DNA of 64,000 bases from Trichostrongylus colubriformis (lineage: Eukaryota; Nematoda; Chromadorea; Rhabditida; Trichostrongylidae): assembly GCA_963978905.1 (NCBI GenBank), contig OZ022260.1, positions 4,515,725 through 4,579,724 of the forward strand. Direction: 5' to 3'. Of the stretch, positions 1-11,087 are shown one piece after another. The notes under the pieces are model-generated. The model was given only the letters and a program-made list of their open reading frames with translations. It had not been told where the DNA came from and made no database searches. The translations under genes were made by a program, and so were the position numbers. How positions within the stretch are numbered: position 1 is the stretch's first letter; each line of letters begins with the position of its first letter.

Positions 1-1477
1 CCGTATATGGTGGCTTCTTTGGTATGGGTGTAATTATGGACTGGGTCCATCTTTTGGGAACTTCGGATCTCATTAAGCTGAGATTGAAAATATACTCTAG
101 TGGACTCGAGAGCACATGGGCCACCTTTTTAATGAACGATAGCGGAATGTAATCTGGCGTTAGAGACTCCGAGTCAGGCCATTTGAGTAAGGCCACTAGA
201 ATATCGTCCCTGTGAAACCAGACGGAATCGTCCATTGTTGGGTAATTTTCTACCAACACTGTAGGGTTAGGGTTTTCGTTAATACCTCCGAAGTGGGTTG
301 CAAAGGCGGACGCCAACAGCTCAGCTAGCTCCGTATCATCCGAGACAAGTCTTCCAGATGGGGCACGTAGAGATTATAACTTTGGCTTAACCTTTAGGCG
401 AGACTTTATCAGCTTGTAAAATGCATTCTTAGAGCGCAGGAACATAACTCTCTTCTCAATCGACCTGTTATATTTCCTTAACTTAGTCTCGTATATATTG
501 TTGATGCGTCTAAATATTTCCCAGTCCTCAGCGGTATCCGAATTCTTTGCACTCCTCCAAACCGATTCCCTTTTTTGTAGAAGTCTCACTAGGTAAGGTG
601 GTAGATTTGATTCCTTTGGCTTATTTTTCCGAAGCGGGACAAACAATTCAATGGTATGAGAAAGAATAGCTATAAACATCTCATATTTGGCATCCACTGT
701 CTGAACACTATTTAGAGAACCGAACCAGTCTACGCCCTCAAGATACTGAACAATCTTCTTGTAATCAGCCAAAGCAAAATCCCGTTTCACTACCACCGGT
801 TGTGTTCGGATTGCCTTATTGATTTTGAAACGTAACGAATAATGATCGCTAAATCCTAACGGAGACTCAATTTTCAACTCAGAGATCAAGCTAGCTTCGT
901 TGGACAGCACAAGGTCTAAGACATGTTTCCTACGAGTACTATCGTGAACCATTTGTGTAAAACCATGGTTCATGGAAAATCTTAGAAAGCTCGCAGCACT
1001 GCCGTTAACACGCAATAATTCCGGCGAATTACTCCATCTCAAACCCGGGAAGTTAAAGTCCCCAGTAATGATACAATGGGAATTGCATGACGCTAAATCA
1101 CTGATGGCCTTCAGTAGTTGATCGGTGAGAGCCGCTGTACAATTTGGTGCCCTGTAAACTAATACAATACGTGTAGAGGTAGTATCAAGCGCGGTATGCA
1201 AATCACAACAGAGAACTTCATAGCCTTTTGGAACAGACTCGCTAAATATGGTTTGAGGAATAAGGGATTTATGAACTAGTAGAGCCACACCACCTCCCTT
1301 TTTCGAGTGACGATCACATCTCAGCACCGCATGGTGTGAACAGCTTCCACTTAGTAAGAGAGTTACATCTATTGCAGGATTGAGCCATGTTTCTGTTAGT
1401 GCGACGACATCTATACCTTTTTTGAGAAGAAAAGCAATAGCATTCCTGTTTCTGATAAGCGATCTGATGTTTGCCAC
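1..1477 (-). pseudogene. LINE ORF2: AP endonuclease plus N-terminal reverse transcriptase, one in-frame stop
   Basis: The minus strand encodes an exonuclease-endonuclease-phosphatase domain: TETWL near residue 28, a KKGGGVALLV strand, GDFNFPGL near residue 138 and SDHYSLRF near residue 211. These are the usual metal-binding and catalytic blocks of CR1/Jockey-type endonucleases. The frame reaches an in-frame TAA at 374-376, then continues in the same frame for 124 more codons to the window edge. That part includes APSGRLVSDD, SEVPKRW and ITPIPKK, the linker and first block of the reverse transcriptase. A single nonsense change therefore appears to be the only break in the visible part. The ORF2 frame is also open upstream of 1477 and overlaps the end of ORF1; the true start is unclear. 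Confidence 0.85.
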
Positions 1478-1845
1478 AACACAACGTAAAAATGCCCTAA
1501 ATTTCCATAGAGGCCTTACATGTTTCCCAAATCAACAGTCATATCGTTACTGGCTGAAGCACAATTAACTGATTCTGAATCTTGATTAGGTGCAACAGCA
1601 TTATCACTGACATAAAAACTTTCTACTTCGTTCCGAGCATGCGCAGAAGGAGGAATTCTAGTTGTCAGGCGTGAGAGCCTTTCGGCTTTCAACCGATCGC
1701 GCTCTATCTTAGTCAACGAGGGCCTAACAAATATACCTTTTTCCTGAAAATATCTAAGAAGAGGGGCTCTCTTAACCAACAGTGATGCAAAGAATGACGC
1801 AGGAAAGACAACCTTAAGAAGCCTATTCCCTCTTTTAGAGAGGAT
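1..1845 (-). mobile_element. CR1-like LINE, antisense to the neighbouring gene
   Basis: Reverse-strand non-LTR retrotransposon running out of the window at position 1. On the minus strand it reads the tail of an ORF1 (to 1516), an apurinic endonuclease, then the start of a reverse transcriptase. The ORF1 frame stays open up to about 1850, so the element ends, probably 5'-truncated, within a few bases of the splice acceptor of the RBM12-like gene. The exact junction between 1838 and 1853 cannot be fixed by eye. No target-site duplication can be tested because the 3' end is outside the window. Confidence 0.85.
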
Positions 1846-1850
1846 TTGTT
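1516..1850 (-). CDS. LINE ORF1 C-terminal fragment
   Basis: Open minus-strand frame ending with a TAA stop at 1516-1518 and still open to the presumed 5' truncation near 1850. It is charged (segments such as ERDRLKAERL) with no zinc knuckle in the visible part. It overlaps the beginning of the endonuclease frame in another phase, as expected for ORF1/ORF2 of non-LTR elements. The role as nucleic-acid-binding ORF1 protein is inferred from position and not from a recognised domain. Confidence 0.5.
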
Positions 1851-1853
1851 CAG

Positions 1854-4800
1854 AAGCCGCCTATGCTACCATTAGGGCCACAGAGTGGTCGTCCACCAAT
1901 CCCACCATCGCAAGCAATGAGACAGCCACAACCACCGCCGATGAACAGGGCACCTTTGTTAGGTCCAAATTTTGGTGGTGGACCAAATATGGGCCGAACG
2001 GCTCCATCGTGAGTATAAGTCTACTCAGGTCTCTTATTCGCAGCTTTTCAGCTCTCAAATGGCCTTTGTTTTAGGATGCCGAAATATGTTGAACTTAGTC
2101 GTCTACCGACAGAAATGCTCCGGCCTGCTGTTTTGGAACAATTTCTTAGACCTTCCGTGCCTTTGCAAGTTTCTTCTGTGAAAGTGGTATACAGCAGTCA
2201 AGGTGAGATAAATTCGACTGCATGTTGTTCGGCGCTAAATCACAGCCTATAAAAGATTTCATATTTAAGGGATTCATATGAATACGCTTGTAAGGTTCGA
2301 CAATCCGGCTGACGCTAGTGCTGTGCTTGACAGAGATGGAGAGTTGGGCATACGGTATGAGTTTCAATATTTTCAGAATTTTGACTTGGCACTATTCACC
2401 ACTACTATTCCCGAACACGGCCTGGGACAGGATAGTTTCCGTGGAAACTCTCCTTGGGGGCTCTCCATAGCTATGAATGTGACATTCGATCTTGTAGCTG
2501 CCTCCCCTTCCCCATCTGGTACCATAACTTTTTTTTATCAATTTCGCTGAAAACGTATGGGGTGACCGAGTTCTCTGATCACGGTTATCACCTTTGCTTT
2601 TGGTATCTACGCTTTTAGTTGTGGTGAGGGCGCTAAGAATGCTCTATTTTGATCGCGAGATACGACTCTGAGAGGTGGCAATTTTGGCCTACGGTAAGAA
2701 CTACCGTGACGCTTGTATTTTGTGAGGTTGCAGACATTTCACACATGACACCTTGCTAAGACATTGAGTGCGAATTTAGTGGATTTCTTTTCCCCTGAAC
2801 ACCTTTTTTCTTAACCTTTCGCTTACTCTTCCATGCTTTGTTTGATACCGTAAGATACCACAGTTGTCAAAAAAAGTACGCTGAACTTCGCCTATGAAGG
2901 TTACTCGGGGTGCTATCACGGAAGACATCCGTTTTCGATGCTGACGCCCATTGTAATTGCACCAAATTGGTGCAAAAAGTGTTTTTCACCGATTTGTTCA
3001 AAAATTGTCACAACGGACATGGCGTCAGTTTTTAGTGCGGGCGCCGTTTTAATCGCTTTTCCAGATTGCGCCAGTCGTGTTCACTTTTGCTACAGTGCTC
3101 ATATAGCTGGAGAGCGTCATATTCTCGCAGTCGTCTTGCATTTGAACTATCCTACAGTCATGATTGCACGCTGAAGTGTATATTTTTGCATAAGCCCTAA
3201 GAGGGGAGAAAAGGTTCCCTTCCCTTCCTAAGGGGAGGGGGACAGTGTGATGCTCCTACTATATTAGCACTGTAATGGAACACAACGACGCTAGAGCCTT
3301 ACACGGATGACATATTCGTGATCAGCACCCCAAATAATCCCCCTGAGCTAAGTTTCGGCGATTTTGATGAAAATTAGTTGTTGCATTAACATGGTGCAAT
3401 TGCACCAAATTGGCGCCATCGCTTTGGACGGATGTTGTATTTGTGATCAGCACCCCAAATCACCTCCCTGGACGAAGTTTCAGCAAAAATTATTTTTGGA
3501 CCATTTCGCGGTGTCTGGGGTAGTGAAAGTTGAATAGTGCCCGATCATTCCTTCTCTTCCTCTAACCCGACCTCTCCCGGTTCCTATAAAAAGCGCCGAG
3601 CTTGGAACCTAATTACATAGTGTTAGTCTACTTGACAGCCTGAATGCTAGTCAGTAGTTAGCTTTGAGCAAATCTTGTGTAATTTTGTGTTGTGTAATTT
3701 CACGCCATACTAAAGACGTTGGAACTGGAGAAAAGTTTTTTTGTCTACTAACGTTGTAATGGTCACATAATACCGTTTTATCACCATTATACGTTATGCC
3801 ACACATCTCCTCGCAGACCTGTGATTCTGCGAAATCGCAGAATCGAAAACGGCGTTTGCCGTGACGCGAGCTGCTGGCTGTGCGGTCGGTCACGATCCGC
3901 ACGCTCGCTTGGCGTTCTTTTCGATCTTTGAATCCATAAAGAGGCGTCGAGTTCTCGTGTGGTGTTTGTGGTTTTGCGGTTGTATAGTCACAGGGGTCAA
4001 TTGTGTAATCATCACTCGGCTGCAAGGAGGCTGCAAATTGTTGGCATATACTGCGCCTCCCAGTATTTTCAAGTGATTACATTGTTCCCTTTTCCAGTGT
4101 TCGACCTTCAACAAAAGCAATATTTGACGATGCTGTAGATGGTCTTCCTCCAGCGTTACTCACTGTAAGTTTTATAGCTTGTGTGTTTTTGACCCTGTTC
4201 AGCCTTAAAATAATTTAGGCCGCGGAAGCAGTTACGGAGAACGCTGATCACAAGCGCGACGTAGAACATTCGCGACGTCGTTCTCGTTCTCGCAGCCGGG
4301 ACAGGCGTCGTGGCAAGCGTGATACGTCTCCACGTAAAAGACAAAGGTATTGCATTGTATTTTATATTTATACATTATATATAATATATAGTATATTGGA
4401 AATTTTTATATTTATTCAATATATTTTGCTGACGTGACCAATCACGTCGCATACCGCAGATATACTCTTATAGATCCCGGAGCCGTGAACGTCATGGGAA
4501 TCGTCGGTCTAGAAGCCGTTCAGCACCGAAGCGATCGCGGCAGACGACTGGTTCAACCCGTTGGTGCTTGCAGCTAACGAACGTCCCATTCCGATGCACG
4601 GAGCAAGAGCTCATAGCGTGAGTTATATACTGCTACCATTTTCTTGTCTTCGTAGGAATTTATGGCATTTTTCCTAATTCGAACAATTATTGGAATAGTC
4701 TGCGTACCAGTAATCTTACCGATGCTAGTTTTGCTGCGAATCTGTGACCTAGTATTTATCGGATGCCCTGAGGTTTTTTTCTCATAACTCTCGGTTTCAG

Positions 4801-6791
4801 ATGGATGTCGGAACGTGTAAGACCAAGCAAGGTTACGCGAACCTTCTATGCAGATGGGAATGCTTCAGATCGATGGATTGCAGAATTCGAAAGCGAATCC
4901 CTGATGGAGCGAGCCTACGGTATCAAGCGGCTACTGATTGGCCGTACAGTGAAGTAAGCGGAATCCGGTCGTATTCTCTTGCTTTTCCTTCAAAGAATTA
5001 ACTGTGGTTAATTAGTAGATCCAAGTCTCTTTATTATGTCACTCCTTCATTCTATGTTGGAATCCATCGTTAAATTTTTATCGATTTTTACAAATTGTGA
5101 TCCGTGTTGGAGCAAAAATACTAGTGTGCACGTGGTAATCCCGGGAGTGTTGACACTATTTAATCCTGAAGTTTTGGCACTATTTTTCTTTTTGTTTAGA
5201 ATGTGTCACATTGAAAATGAACTAGCTGACGAGTTGCTGAAAATTGAAGACGTATATGGTGAACGGCGGAAAGAGAGCAGTGAGATGGCGGCCGCTCATG
5301 GAGATCATCGAGATTCTATTAAGCCGGTATATTCCTAAATTATTAATTTGGTTTTGCAATTTTACTGCCGCACTTCTTTGTTTTAGCTTTTGAGTGAACC
5401 CTCTGGTTTCGGTCATGGAGGTGGTCGTGGTGCTCCCGTGTCGTTCTTCCCTCCACCAGGTTTGTCAAGTTTAGCAGAGTGACGTCATTTTGTTTTTCTC
5501 CAAGAAGTTCCTTTTCGAAGGTGCTTTGAAGTCTGAATGGAATTTTTGTGGATAACCCTCTGGGTATCGAAATCTTCGAAAGTTTGAGTAATTTAACCAT
5601 GTTCCAGCCCGTGGCGTATCAGCGTTTGGCCCTGGTGGATACCCAGGAGCAAATGGTGAGTTGAATCATTACTCGCTTAGCTGTTTGATGCTTTATAATA
5701 GGTTTTAGTTGTTGAAAGTATCACTTATCTTTATAGTCAACGGTATGATAGATGCAGGTCCGGGAAGAGGACGTGGAATGGGACGAGGATTCCCTCCTTC
5801 CTCACTCCCTCGTGATGGGCCTAGAGGCCGCGGACGTGGTTCATTTGGTGAGCTTTCGAAAAGTGTTCGAAATATTGTCAGTCGTAATCGACTGTGCGCC
5901 GTAATTTTCCACCATTTTTCCACCATTAATCCCCTCACCATTTTCGCATGGGAAATAAAGCAAAATTCAGTGATAAGCTCATTTCCTGGTAAGACTTCGA
6001 TTTCGGTTGAGCCTCCCATACTCAGTGTACATACTGTACTTGATTTGAACTTGGTGTCGTGATATTTGAGTAAGAAACAAATCTAGCAGTTTATATTAGT
6101 CCCTGGATTTCAACGGATCTCAAACTTCATCTTTCTGCTTTGCAATGATCGATTGCTACATATTCTACAGTCACCCCATTATCTCACTCTTACTATATTT
6201 AAGGTGGAAGAGGTGGAATGCGTGGTCATGATGGTAAACCCAGCATGAACTCGAGTCATGATAGCACGAAGAACCATGAAGAAAATCAGCGATTTGAGCC
6301 GCCTAAGAGTCCTGAACCGGAGGTAAGGTGTTGGCATGGTTTTCTCTACAAGCTTATGATTTCATGCGATGGTTTTTGTTATAAAGGGCATTTGTGTTTG
6401 AGTGTACGTTTATTACAGCCGGCAGCCGCCACCGATGATCTTGTTGCTTCGCTGGGTCCACGAGGAACAGTCGTATCGTGTTGTGGATTCCCCTCTGATG
6501 TCACAATGGAAGATGTGTTGGGATTTTTCAAAGGCTTCCCGGTTGATCATAATTCGGTTCGGATACGTATGGGAGACGATGGCATACCAACGGGAGAGTG
6601 TATGCTGGCCATGTCGAATCCTGAGGTGAGAATGCTACCATTTAATTGTTTTCGATTTTTGTGGATTTCTTTACCATTTACATATCAAAGTGGATATGTT
6701 CGAATTTCAGTCGTCGAAAAAAGCGGTCTCGTCCCTAGCTGGGAGGAAGCTACGCGGCCAAGTTGTTTCGTTACAGTTAGCCAATCCATGA
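1854..6791 (+). CDS. RBM12-like protein with three RRMs and an RS segment (3' part, 14 exons)
   Basis: Spliced gene read by eye. Exons: 1854-2008, 2075-2202, 2270-2354, 4098-4164, 4219-4346, 4474-4617, 4801-4953, 5200-5326, 5387-5459, 5608-5655, 5737-5847, 6204-6322, 6419-6625, 6711-6791. All junctions are GT-AG and all phases match, giving 541 residues and a TGA at 6789. Order: Pro/Gly-rich start; RRM1 about residues 55-125 (KYVELSRLP...TLVRFDNP); Arg/Ser repeats about 163-209; RRM2 about 217-295 (WCLQLTNVPF...WIAEFES); Gly/Arg-rich linker 335-420; RRM3 about 466-541 (VVSCCGFPSDVTMEDVLGFF...GIPTGECMLAM). RRM3 resembles the last quasi-RRM of animal RBM12 in length, position and GxPTGEAM block. 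A role in nuclear RNA binding or splicing is inferred from the family. The 5' exons lie before the window. An acceptor at 1838 would keep the same frame and add five codons. The 2355-4097 intron is unusually long. Confidence 0.88.
2355..4097 (+). other. Long intron of the RBM12-like gene, filled with repeats
   Basis: This intron is 1743 bp, while its neighbours are mostly 50-370 bp. It contains a pair of related blocks (about 3303-3360 and 3428-3490) sharing GTGATCAGCACCCCAAAT, and two short ATTGCACCAAATTGG blocks near 2955 and 3402. A stretch at about 2690-2840 resembles 62405-62525. No exon-like open frame with consensus splice sites was seen inside, so it looks enlarged by repeat insertion. 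Confidence 0.6.
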
Positions 6792-7150
6792 TCATTTTTA
6801 GTATAGATATCACCATACTGGCAGTGTTTTCACTTTAGATAATTTCAACAGATACTTGCTCTTTTATTATTACAACTCGGGTAAAGCAATCTCTATCATA
6901 TACTGTTAGAAGTTTGCATTAGCGTAGTGGCGTATTATTCAACCTTGAACCATTCTTTTTCTGTATATTTTCTCATGTTTTACACATTTATTCCGCGGGA
7001 TGATCTGAACTTAACTTGTTGAAGTTGTTTTGTAAATGTTTTGTTATAGAGATCATTGATTTTCGGTGTTCTTATAGCTTTTTTTTACATCATGTGTACA
7101 TTTACAGTGAAGTTCCTGTTGCCTAATCAATAAAAATTATAGTGATGAAA
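6792..7150 (+). other. 3' untranslated region of the RBM12-like gene
   Basis: AT-rich sequence with no open frame follows the stop at 6789-6791 and runs to the polyA signal at 7129. The cleavage point, about 10-20 bases after the signal, is inferred. Confidence 0.6.
7129..7134 (+). terminator. PolyA signal AATAAA
   Basis: Canonical AATAAA, in the context CTAATCAATAAAAATT, 338 bases after the stop codon of the RBM12-like gene and on the same strand. It is the first good signal after the stop. Confidence 0.7.
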
Positions 7151-7932
7151 AAGAGTATAATATAAGTGTAATAAGTAGTAGTAAGTACGACATTTGCCCT
7201 ACGTAAATTGAGGATTGCTGTAATTATTGCGAAGGGTTGCTGCAGTTTAGCTCTTTTGGAATGATAACTGATAGCTCTCCCAAAAGAATTAAGAATTTAT
7301 TTCCGGACCTTATCACGTAGCCATTCGGTTGCGTTGGTTGAGCACAGCAATTGTCAACGCGTTAATGTTGGCTTAAGTTGACTTGTGCCGCGTTCATATC
7401 TGTCGCGCGAATCATGCCACAGCTTGGCACTAAGCCAGTTGTGTCGCGAGGATTCAAATTTCGCCATAGATGTCCGCGGGATCGCGTCACGACAATGACA
7501 AAAGCAGGACTGTCTTTTACTCCCCCGAAATTGGCTTCAAACAGCGTCCAGTACGTTATCTAAGGGGTAGCATAGGAGTGCAAGCGATCTGGAAAAATAT
7601 ATTTGAGAAAAATTCATAACTGGTTCTGGAAGGAAATAATGTATGTACGTCGACAAAGTTCCATAGGACCTTAAGTTAGCCCCTTCCTACTGCGTACTCG
7701 CTTCATTGACAGGAACGGTCTGCCGCGAGGCCGCGCAAGTGGTCGCGTTCAACCAGACGAGCCAAACGCCACACATCCCTTTTCTCAGCATCGGTGTCGC
7801 AATCGCCAGCATCGTGACGCTTTCCATTGATAATGGTGCAATTCGACGATTTGGAAATAGCTGGCTCTTTCCGGCAGCATAATTTTGCAGTTGGGGGCGT
7901 GTCCTCTCCGTCTGGGCTCTCCCAGACTTGCC
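7151..7932. other. Stretch without a recognisable gene
   Basis: Only short open frames without motifs or consensus splice sites were seen. The sequence does not obviously match another part of the window. Confidence 0.4.
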
Positions 7933-7935
7933 TAA

Positions 7936-8248
7936 GGCAGCGTTCATAGTTTTGGAATCAGCGGAATTGCAATTGCGGAAAAGCCTTAGATAGGTATCGA
8001 TCGGGAGAATTGGGGAATTTGCGGAAGTGCAGAATTGTGGAATTGGAAGAAATAAAGACACTTCGCTCCTCAACCGCAATTCTGCAATTCCGCAAATTCC
8101 GCAATTCTCCCAGTCGGGACATATCTTCATAGTTTTCCGCATTTCTGCATTTCCGCTAATTCTGCGATTCTGCCTTTTCGCGAACCTTTATCGTTTTTCG
8201 CAATTCTGCAATCGCTATTCCGCAAATTCCAAAACTATGAACGCTGCC
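7936..8248. mobile_element. MITE, PIF/Harbinger-like, 313 bp
   Basis: Ends are a 23-bp perfect inverted repeat (GGCAGCGTTCATAGTTTTGG AAT at 7936-7958, its complement at 8226-8248). The element is flanked by TAA on both sides (7933-7935 and 8249-8251). A 3-bp TAA duplication is typical of PIF/Harbinger elements. The interior is rich in short self-complementary units based on GGAATTGCGG and holds no transposase. Confidence 0.75.
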
Positions 8249-8251
8249 TAA

Positions 8252-8311
8252 GACCGCGGTCATACTTTGCGCACCGACACAGGCGTCGATGCGCAAAGTA
8301 TGACCGCGGCC
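8252..8311. mobile_element. 60-bp hairpin MITE abutting the previous one
   Basis: About 20-bp inverted arms (CCGCGGTCATACTTTGCGC and its complement) surround an 18-base loop. TAA lies directly on each side (8249-8251 and 8312-8314). It shares its left TAA with the neighbouring MITE. The terminal sequence is related to that of the element at 19923-20094. Confidence 0.7.
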
Positions 8312-8472
8312 TAAGCCTAGGGAAGGAAATTTGTCAGCGTCGCGTGCTTTCTCGTTTGGTCTGACCTCGCAGCAGGAAGTATGGTGCTGAGAAGGGGTAG
8401 CTATCTCCCAACCCAGTTGGCTTGCGATTGGATCCTGGAGTCCTATCGGAGCTCACTACCTACTCGGGAGTG

Positions 8473-8862
8473 TTATACACAAATAAATAGAAATAATAAA
8501 CATCGTAACTGGTAAATATTTATAAAAAATAAAATATCACAAAGAGTAAAAACGAATAACGAAAATAGTAGAAGTATTACTTCTTCGGGGTTTGTGACAT
8601 TTTCCAAATTTCCGCCAGTCATTGGACAGAAAAGGCGTATGCACTTTGTGTAAACAAAGCACATCAATCGCAACATCATTCTGCCATTCAGTAGGAGACT
8701 TCTCTCACCAATTTGAAGCGCCATCATCACTCTGGAAGGCATCGGATTTAGTTGTAAATATACATATTTGTTCAGTTGCTTGCGACGACCGACGGCAATG
8801 GTACTTCTATCAGCAAGCTTTTTTCTCGTAGTCTTCACACTTTCATCGGTACACTGAGCCAT
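8473..8862 (-). pseudogene. Possible decayed coding region, unrecognised
   Basis: The minus strand opens with ATG at 8862 and reads 129 codons beginning MAQCTDESVKTTRKKLADRS. From about 8700 a second minus-strand frame reads more like a folded protein (SPTEWQNDVAIDVLCLHK, then NDWRKFGKCHK). The frame switch falls near a GGTGAGAG string, which would fit a one-base frameshift or a splice donor without a clear partner. The last 40 residues of the long frame are AT-rich and hydrophobic and probably not coding. No family was recognised; it may be chance. Confidence 0.25.
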
Positions 8863-8869
8863 GCCCCAC

Positions 8870-9700
8870 TACTTTTCTGACCTTCTTGATTTCGCTCAAC
8901 GCTTTTTATAGATAGTCCACGGCTGTGTTTGAAATGTTGTTTACTGTCAGGACAAATTTCTGGAGCATTAAATACGCAGCGTTAGAAAACGCGGTATTTG
9001 CGTTGAAACTAATAGGTCAGTATCTCACAAAGCAGCTAGTGCAATAATTTAAGTGCTGATGACGATAGAATATATTCACTGTAAGAATAAGACCTCATGC
9101 TGGCCGGCAGATTAGCTTCAGTCACACGATTTAGTCATTTGATTGCGTGCCACTGCCACATATCACAGATTCGCGTAGTTTCGACTGATATTCAATGAAG
9201 GAGAAAGCGAGAAACAATTACAGAAGTGAATACTGATACTGGGAATGAATAATTAAAATAGAGGGTTCCGGCAAATTTTGGTGGAAGTTTAAGGATACTG
9301 TACGTTTTCTTTATTTTTTGGAATTTCCGCGTAACGGGTCCAAACTCCCAATCTCTATGTGTCTTACATTGAGGCCAAGAAGGAAACGTTGTGGATGGTG
9401 ATGCGGCTCAATGGTGTTTTAGCTAGGGCTTTATGAAAAAAATTTCCGAAACGGTAGATATCACGTTTCGGACTTGCGGCCTACCCATGGTATCTCTTCC
9501 GTCATCATACTAGTTCGTCGCGAAGTAGCCCAAATAAAGGCTTTCATGCTATGGGGAGATCTGAGGTTGCGTATGAGGGAATCCTTTTATAGTTTGCCCG
9601 AATGACCGCTCGATCTGTTCACTATCGATTGATGGAGCGCATTCGCCCGCCCCCGTTCTATAGGTTTTGATCGATACCCATTTGCGTCACGCTGTCGGCA
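8870..9700. other. Stretch without a recognisable gene
   Basis: No open frame with recognisable motifs and no clear inverted repeat were seen. Confidence 0.35.
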
Positions 9701-9785
9701 GGGCACTCCGGGAGTCGAGGATTCCTCGACGGGGGGGGTCGCACTCGACCGGACAGGAGGGGGGGGGTCGCATCTGTAGCTAAGC
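9700..9785. repeat. G-run repeat, copy 1
   Basis: Contains two G-runs, each followed by GTCGCA, and the boundary word CCTCGAC. Related arrangements occur at 13495-13590, 23815-23880, 29925-29990 and, inverted, at 40890-41230. Confidence 0.55.
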
Positions 9786-9849
9786 GATAATTTTATGGGA
9801 ATTTCCTCTAGCCCATCGTACAGTCGATATCTGCCCCTCATACACGAAA

Positions 9850-10420
9850 AGAGCCACCGCTACCTCGCTGTCTGAATCGCAGATGGGTGTAGACCATCTT
9901 GAGAAGGTGACCGCCATCATTTATGGACTCGTTACGCGTTTAGCACTCACCATCGCGCTGCCATGATGACACACACCTCATCGTTATGGAGGGGCCTATC
10001 TAGTAGCGGATAGAACCAATATACTCACATTACCGTAAACTGTACGTTTATGTTATTGCATTGCTACCATAGAGCTCATTGTTGCGTGCAAGAACGACAT
10101 GTCGGTATCCATTTAGGAGAAGAAAAATACATTTTTATTTTAGGCTACACCAGTCATACTATGAACGGCGTTTAATGGAGACAAGCAGTCCAGCAAAGCA
10201 TGCTTGTTGTTCACGTTGTTGAATTGTTGTAATTTGGTTGCAGTGGTGCATGTAAATTGTTTAATGCACATTGTTCAAATAAAAAGTAAAGCCCTATGAA
10301 ATGTCTCTATCATATCATCATCACGAAGAGCACCAGAAGAAAAGATCATTGCTTTCGCTTTTCATCAATCTCTTTTGACAGTCGTATGACGTTTGCATCT
10401 GGTCTGCTCATGAACTTGTG
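9850..10420. other. Stretch without a recognisable gene
   Basis: No supported coding frame, inverted repeat or RNA gene was seen. Confidence 0.3.
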
Positions 10421-10425
10421 CGAGG

Positions 10426-10678
10426 TCATGGAATGCTGGGCAGATGTTTTACAAGATCTTGTGCAGCACCTGAAATCCTGAGTCAACCATGATCGGAGAG
10501 GCATGTAGTAGAAAAATACCTGAAACAATTGGCTTTCCCTCATGCTTCATAAACCATTCAGAAATTTTAAATGTCGATGGCATGTGAGCCGAAAATCCTG
10601 GACCAGGAAGTGGGTTAGCCCACTGCTTGGCCAGAGTTTCGGGCGTAACGATAAGTATGGTAAGTTCATCGTGTTGAA
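10426..10678 (-). CDS. Possible last two exons of an unrecognised minus-strand gene
   Basis: Minus strand: an open block from about 10678 to 10520 reads GVQHDELTILIVTPETLAKQ, then WANPLPGPGFSAHMPS, then FKISEWFMKHEGKPIVS. It ends at a donor (GTATTTTTC) in phase 1. A consensus acceptor ending TTTCAG at 10470 opens a 44-base exon in matching phase that reads GAAQDLVKHLPSIP and stops at 10426-10428. The composition and matched phases look like real protein, but I do not recognise the family. The upstream acceptor (GCGGAG before 10678) is weak, so the 5' limit is uncertain. The gene could be broken, or part of a transposon. Confidence 0.4.
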
Positions 10679-10786
10679 CTCCGCAGTAGATTTTTGATAT
10701 GGAGATGAGTATGCAGTTTCAAATTAAACTATATGGAGCGCTAAAATTTGGTAAAGCTGACCTCATTAGGCTTTGGTAAAGCTCAC

Positions 10787-11087
10787 CTCATCAGCCTATC
10801 TGAGGTTTCAGCTCCTAATCTGCTCCTTTCACCTCTTCTGAGCCTAATGGCTGTTAAAAAACTGCGTTCAGGATCGGCATTGCTGGCAGGGATGACAAGT
10901 ATACACTTGATGGCCTGCAAAGAAGGAAATCAGTCTCCGAAATTATTAATAGTGAATATTATTTTACCTGAATAACCACGTGAGGTATCCTTAATGCGTC
11001 TCCGTTGTCGAGCAGCGTTTGGCCCGCCAAAATGGCCATTCTTTGTAGCAATATCCAAGCATTTGTAACAATTCTTTGCAATGGGAT
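10787..11087 (-). pseudogene. hAT transposase C-terminal fragment, two exon-like blocks
   Basis: Minus-strand block 10914-10787 is preceded by TTTGCAG and reads CILVIPASNADPERSFLT, then RSRLGAETSDRLM, ending in a stop after one more Arg. This matches the conserved C-terminal dimerisation (RNase H-fold tail) block of hAT transposases, typically IPxSxAxxERxFS followed by a conserved R-R-L stretch. An upstream block, 11087-10968, has an acceptor (TTTGCAG) and a donor (GTAAAA) and is open in the compatible phase. It is also open in a second frame (DPIAKNCYKCLDIATKNGHF), so its reading is ambiguous. The N-terminal and catalytic parts are not seen. Confidence 0.5.

Noticed and set aside
5708..6062. 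Frames of about 100-117 codons on both strands within the RBM12-like gene
   Set aside because: They run across an exon and its intron; the plus frame is the Gly/Arg exon read on into the intron.
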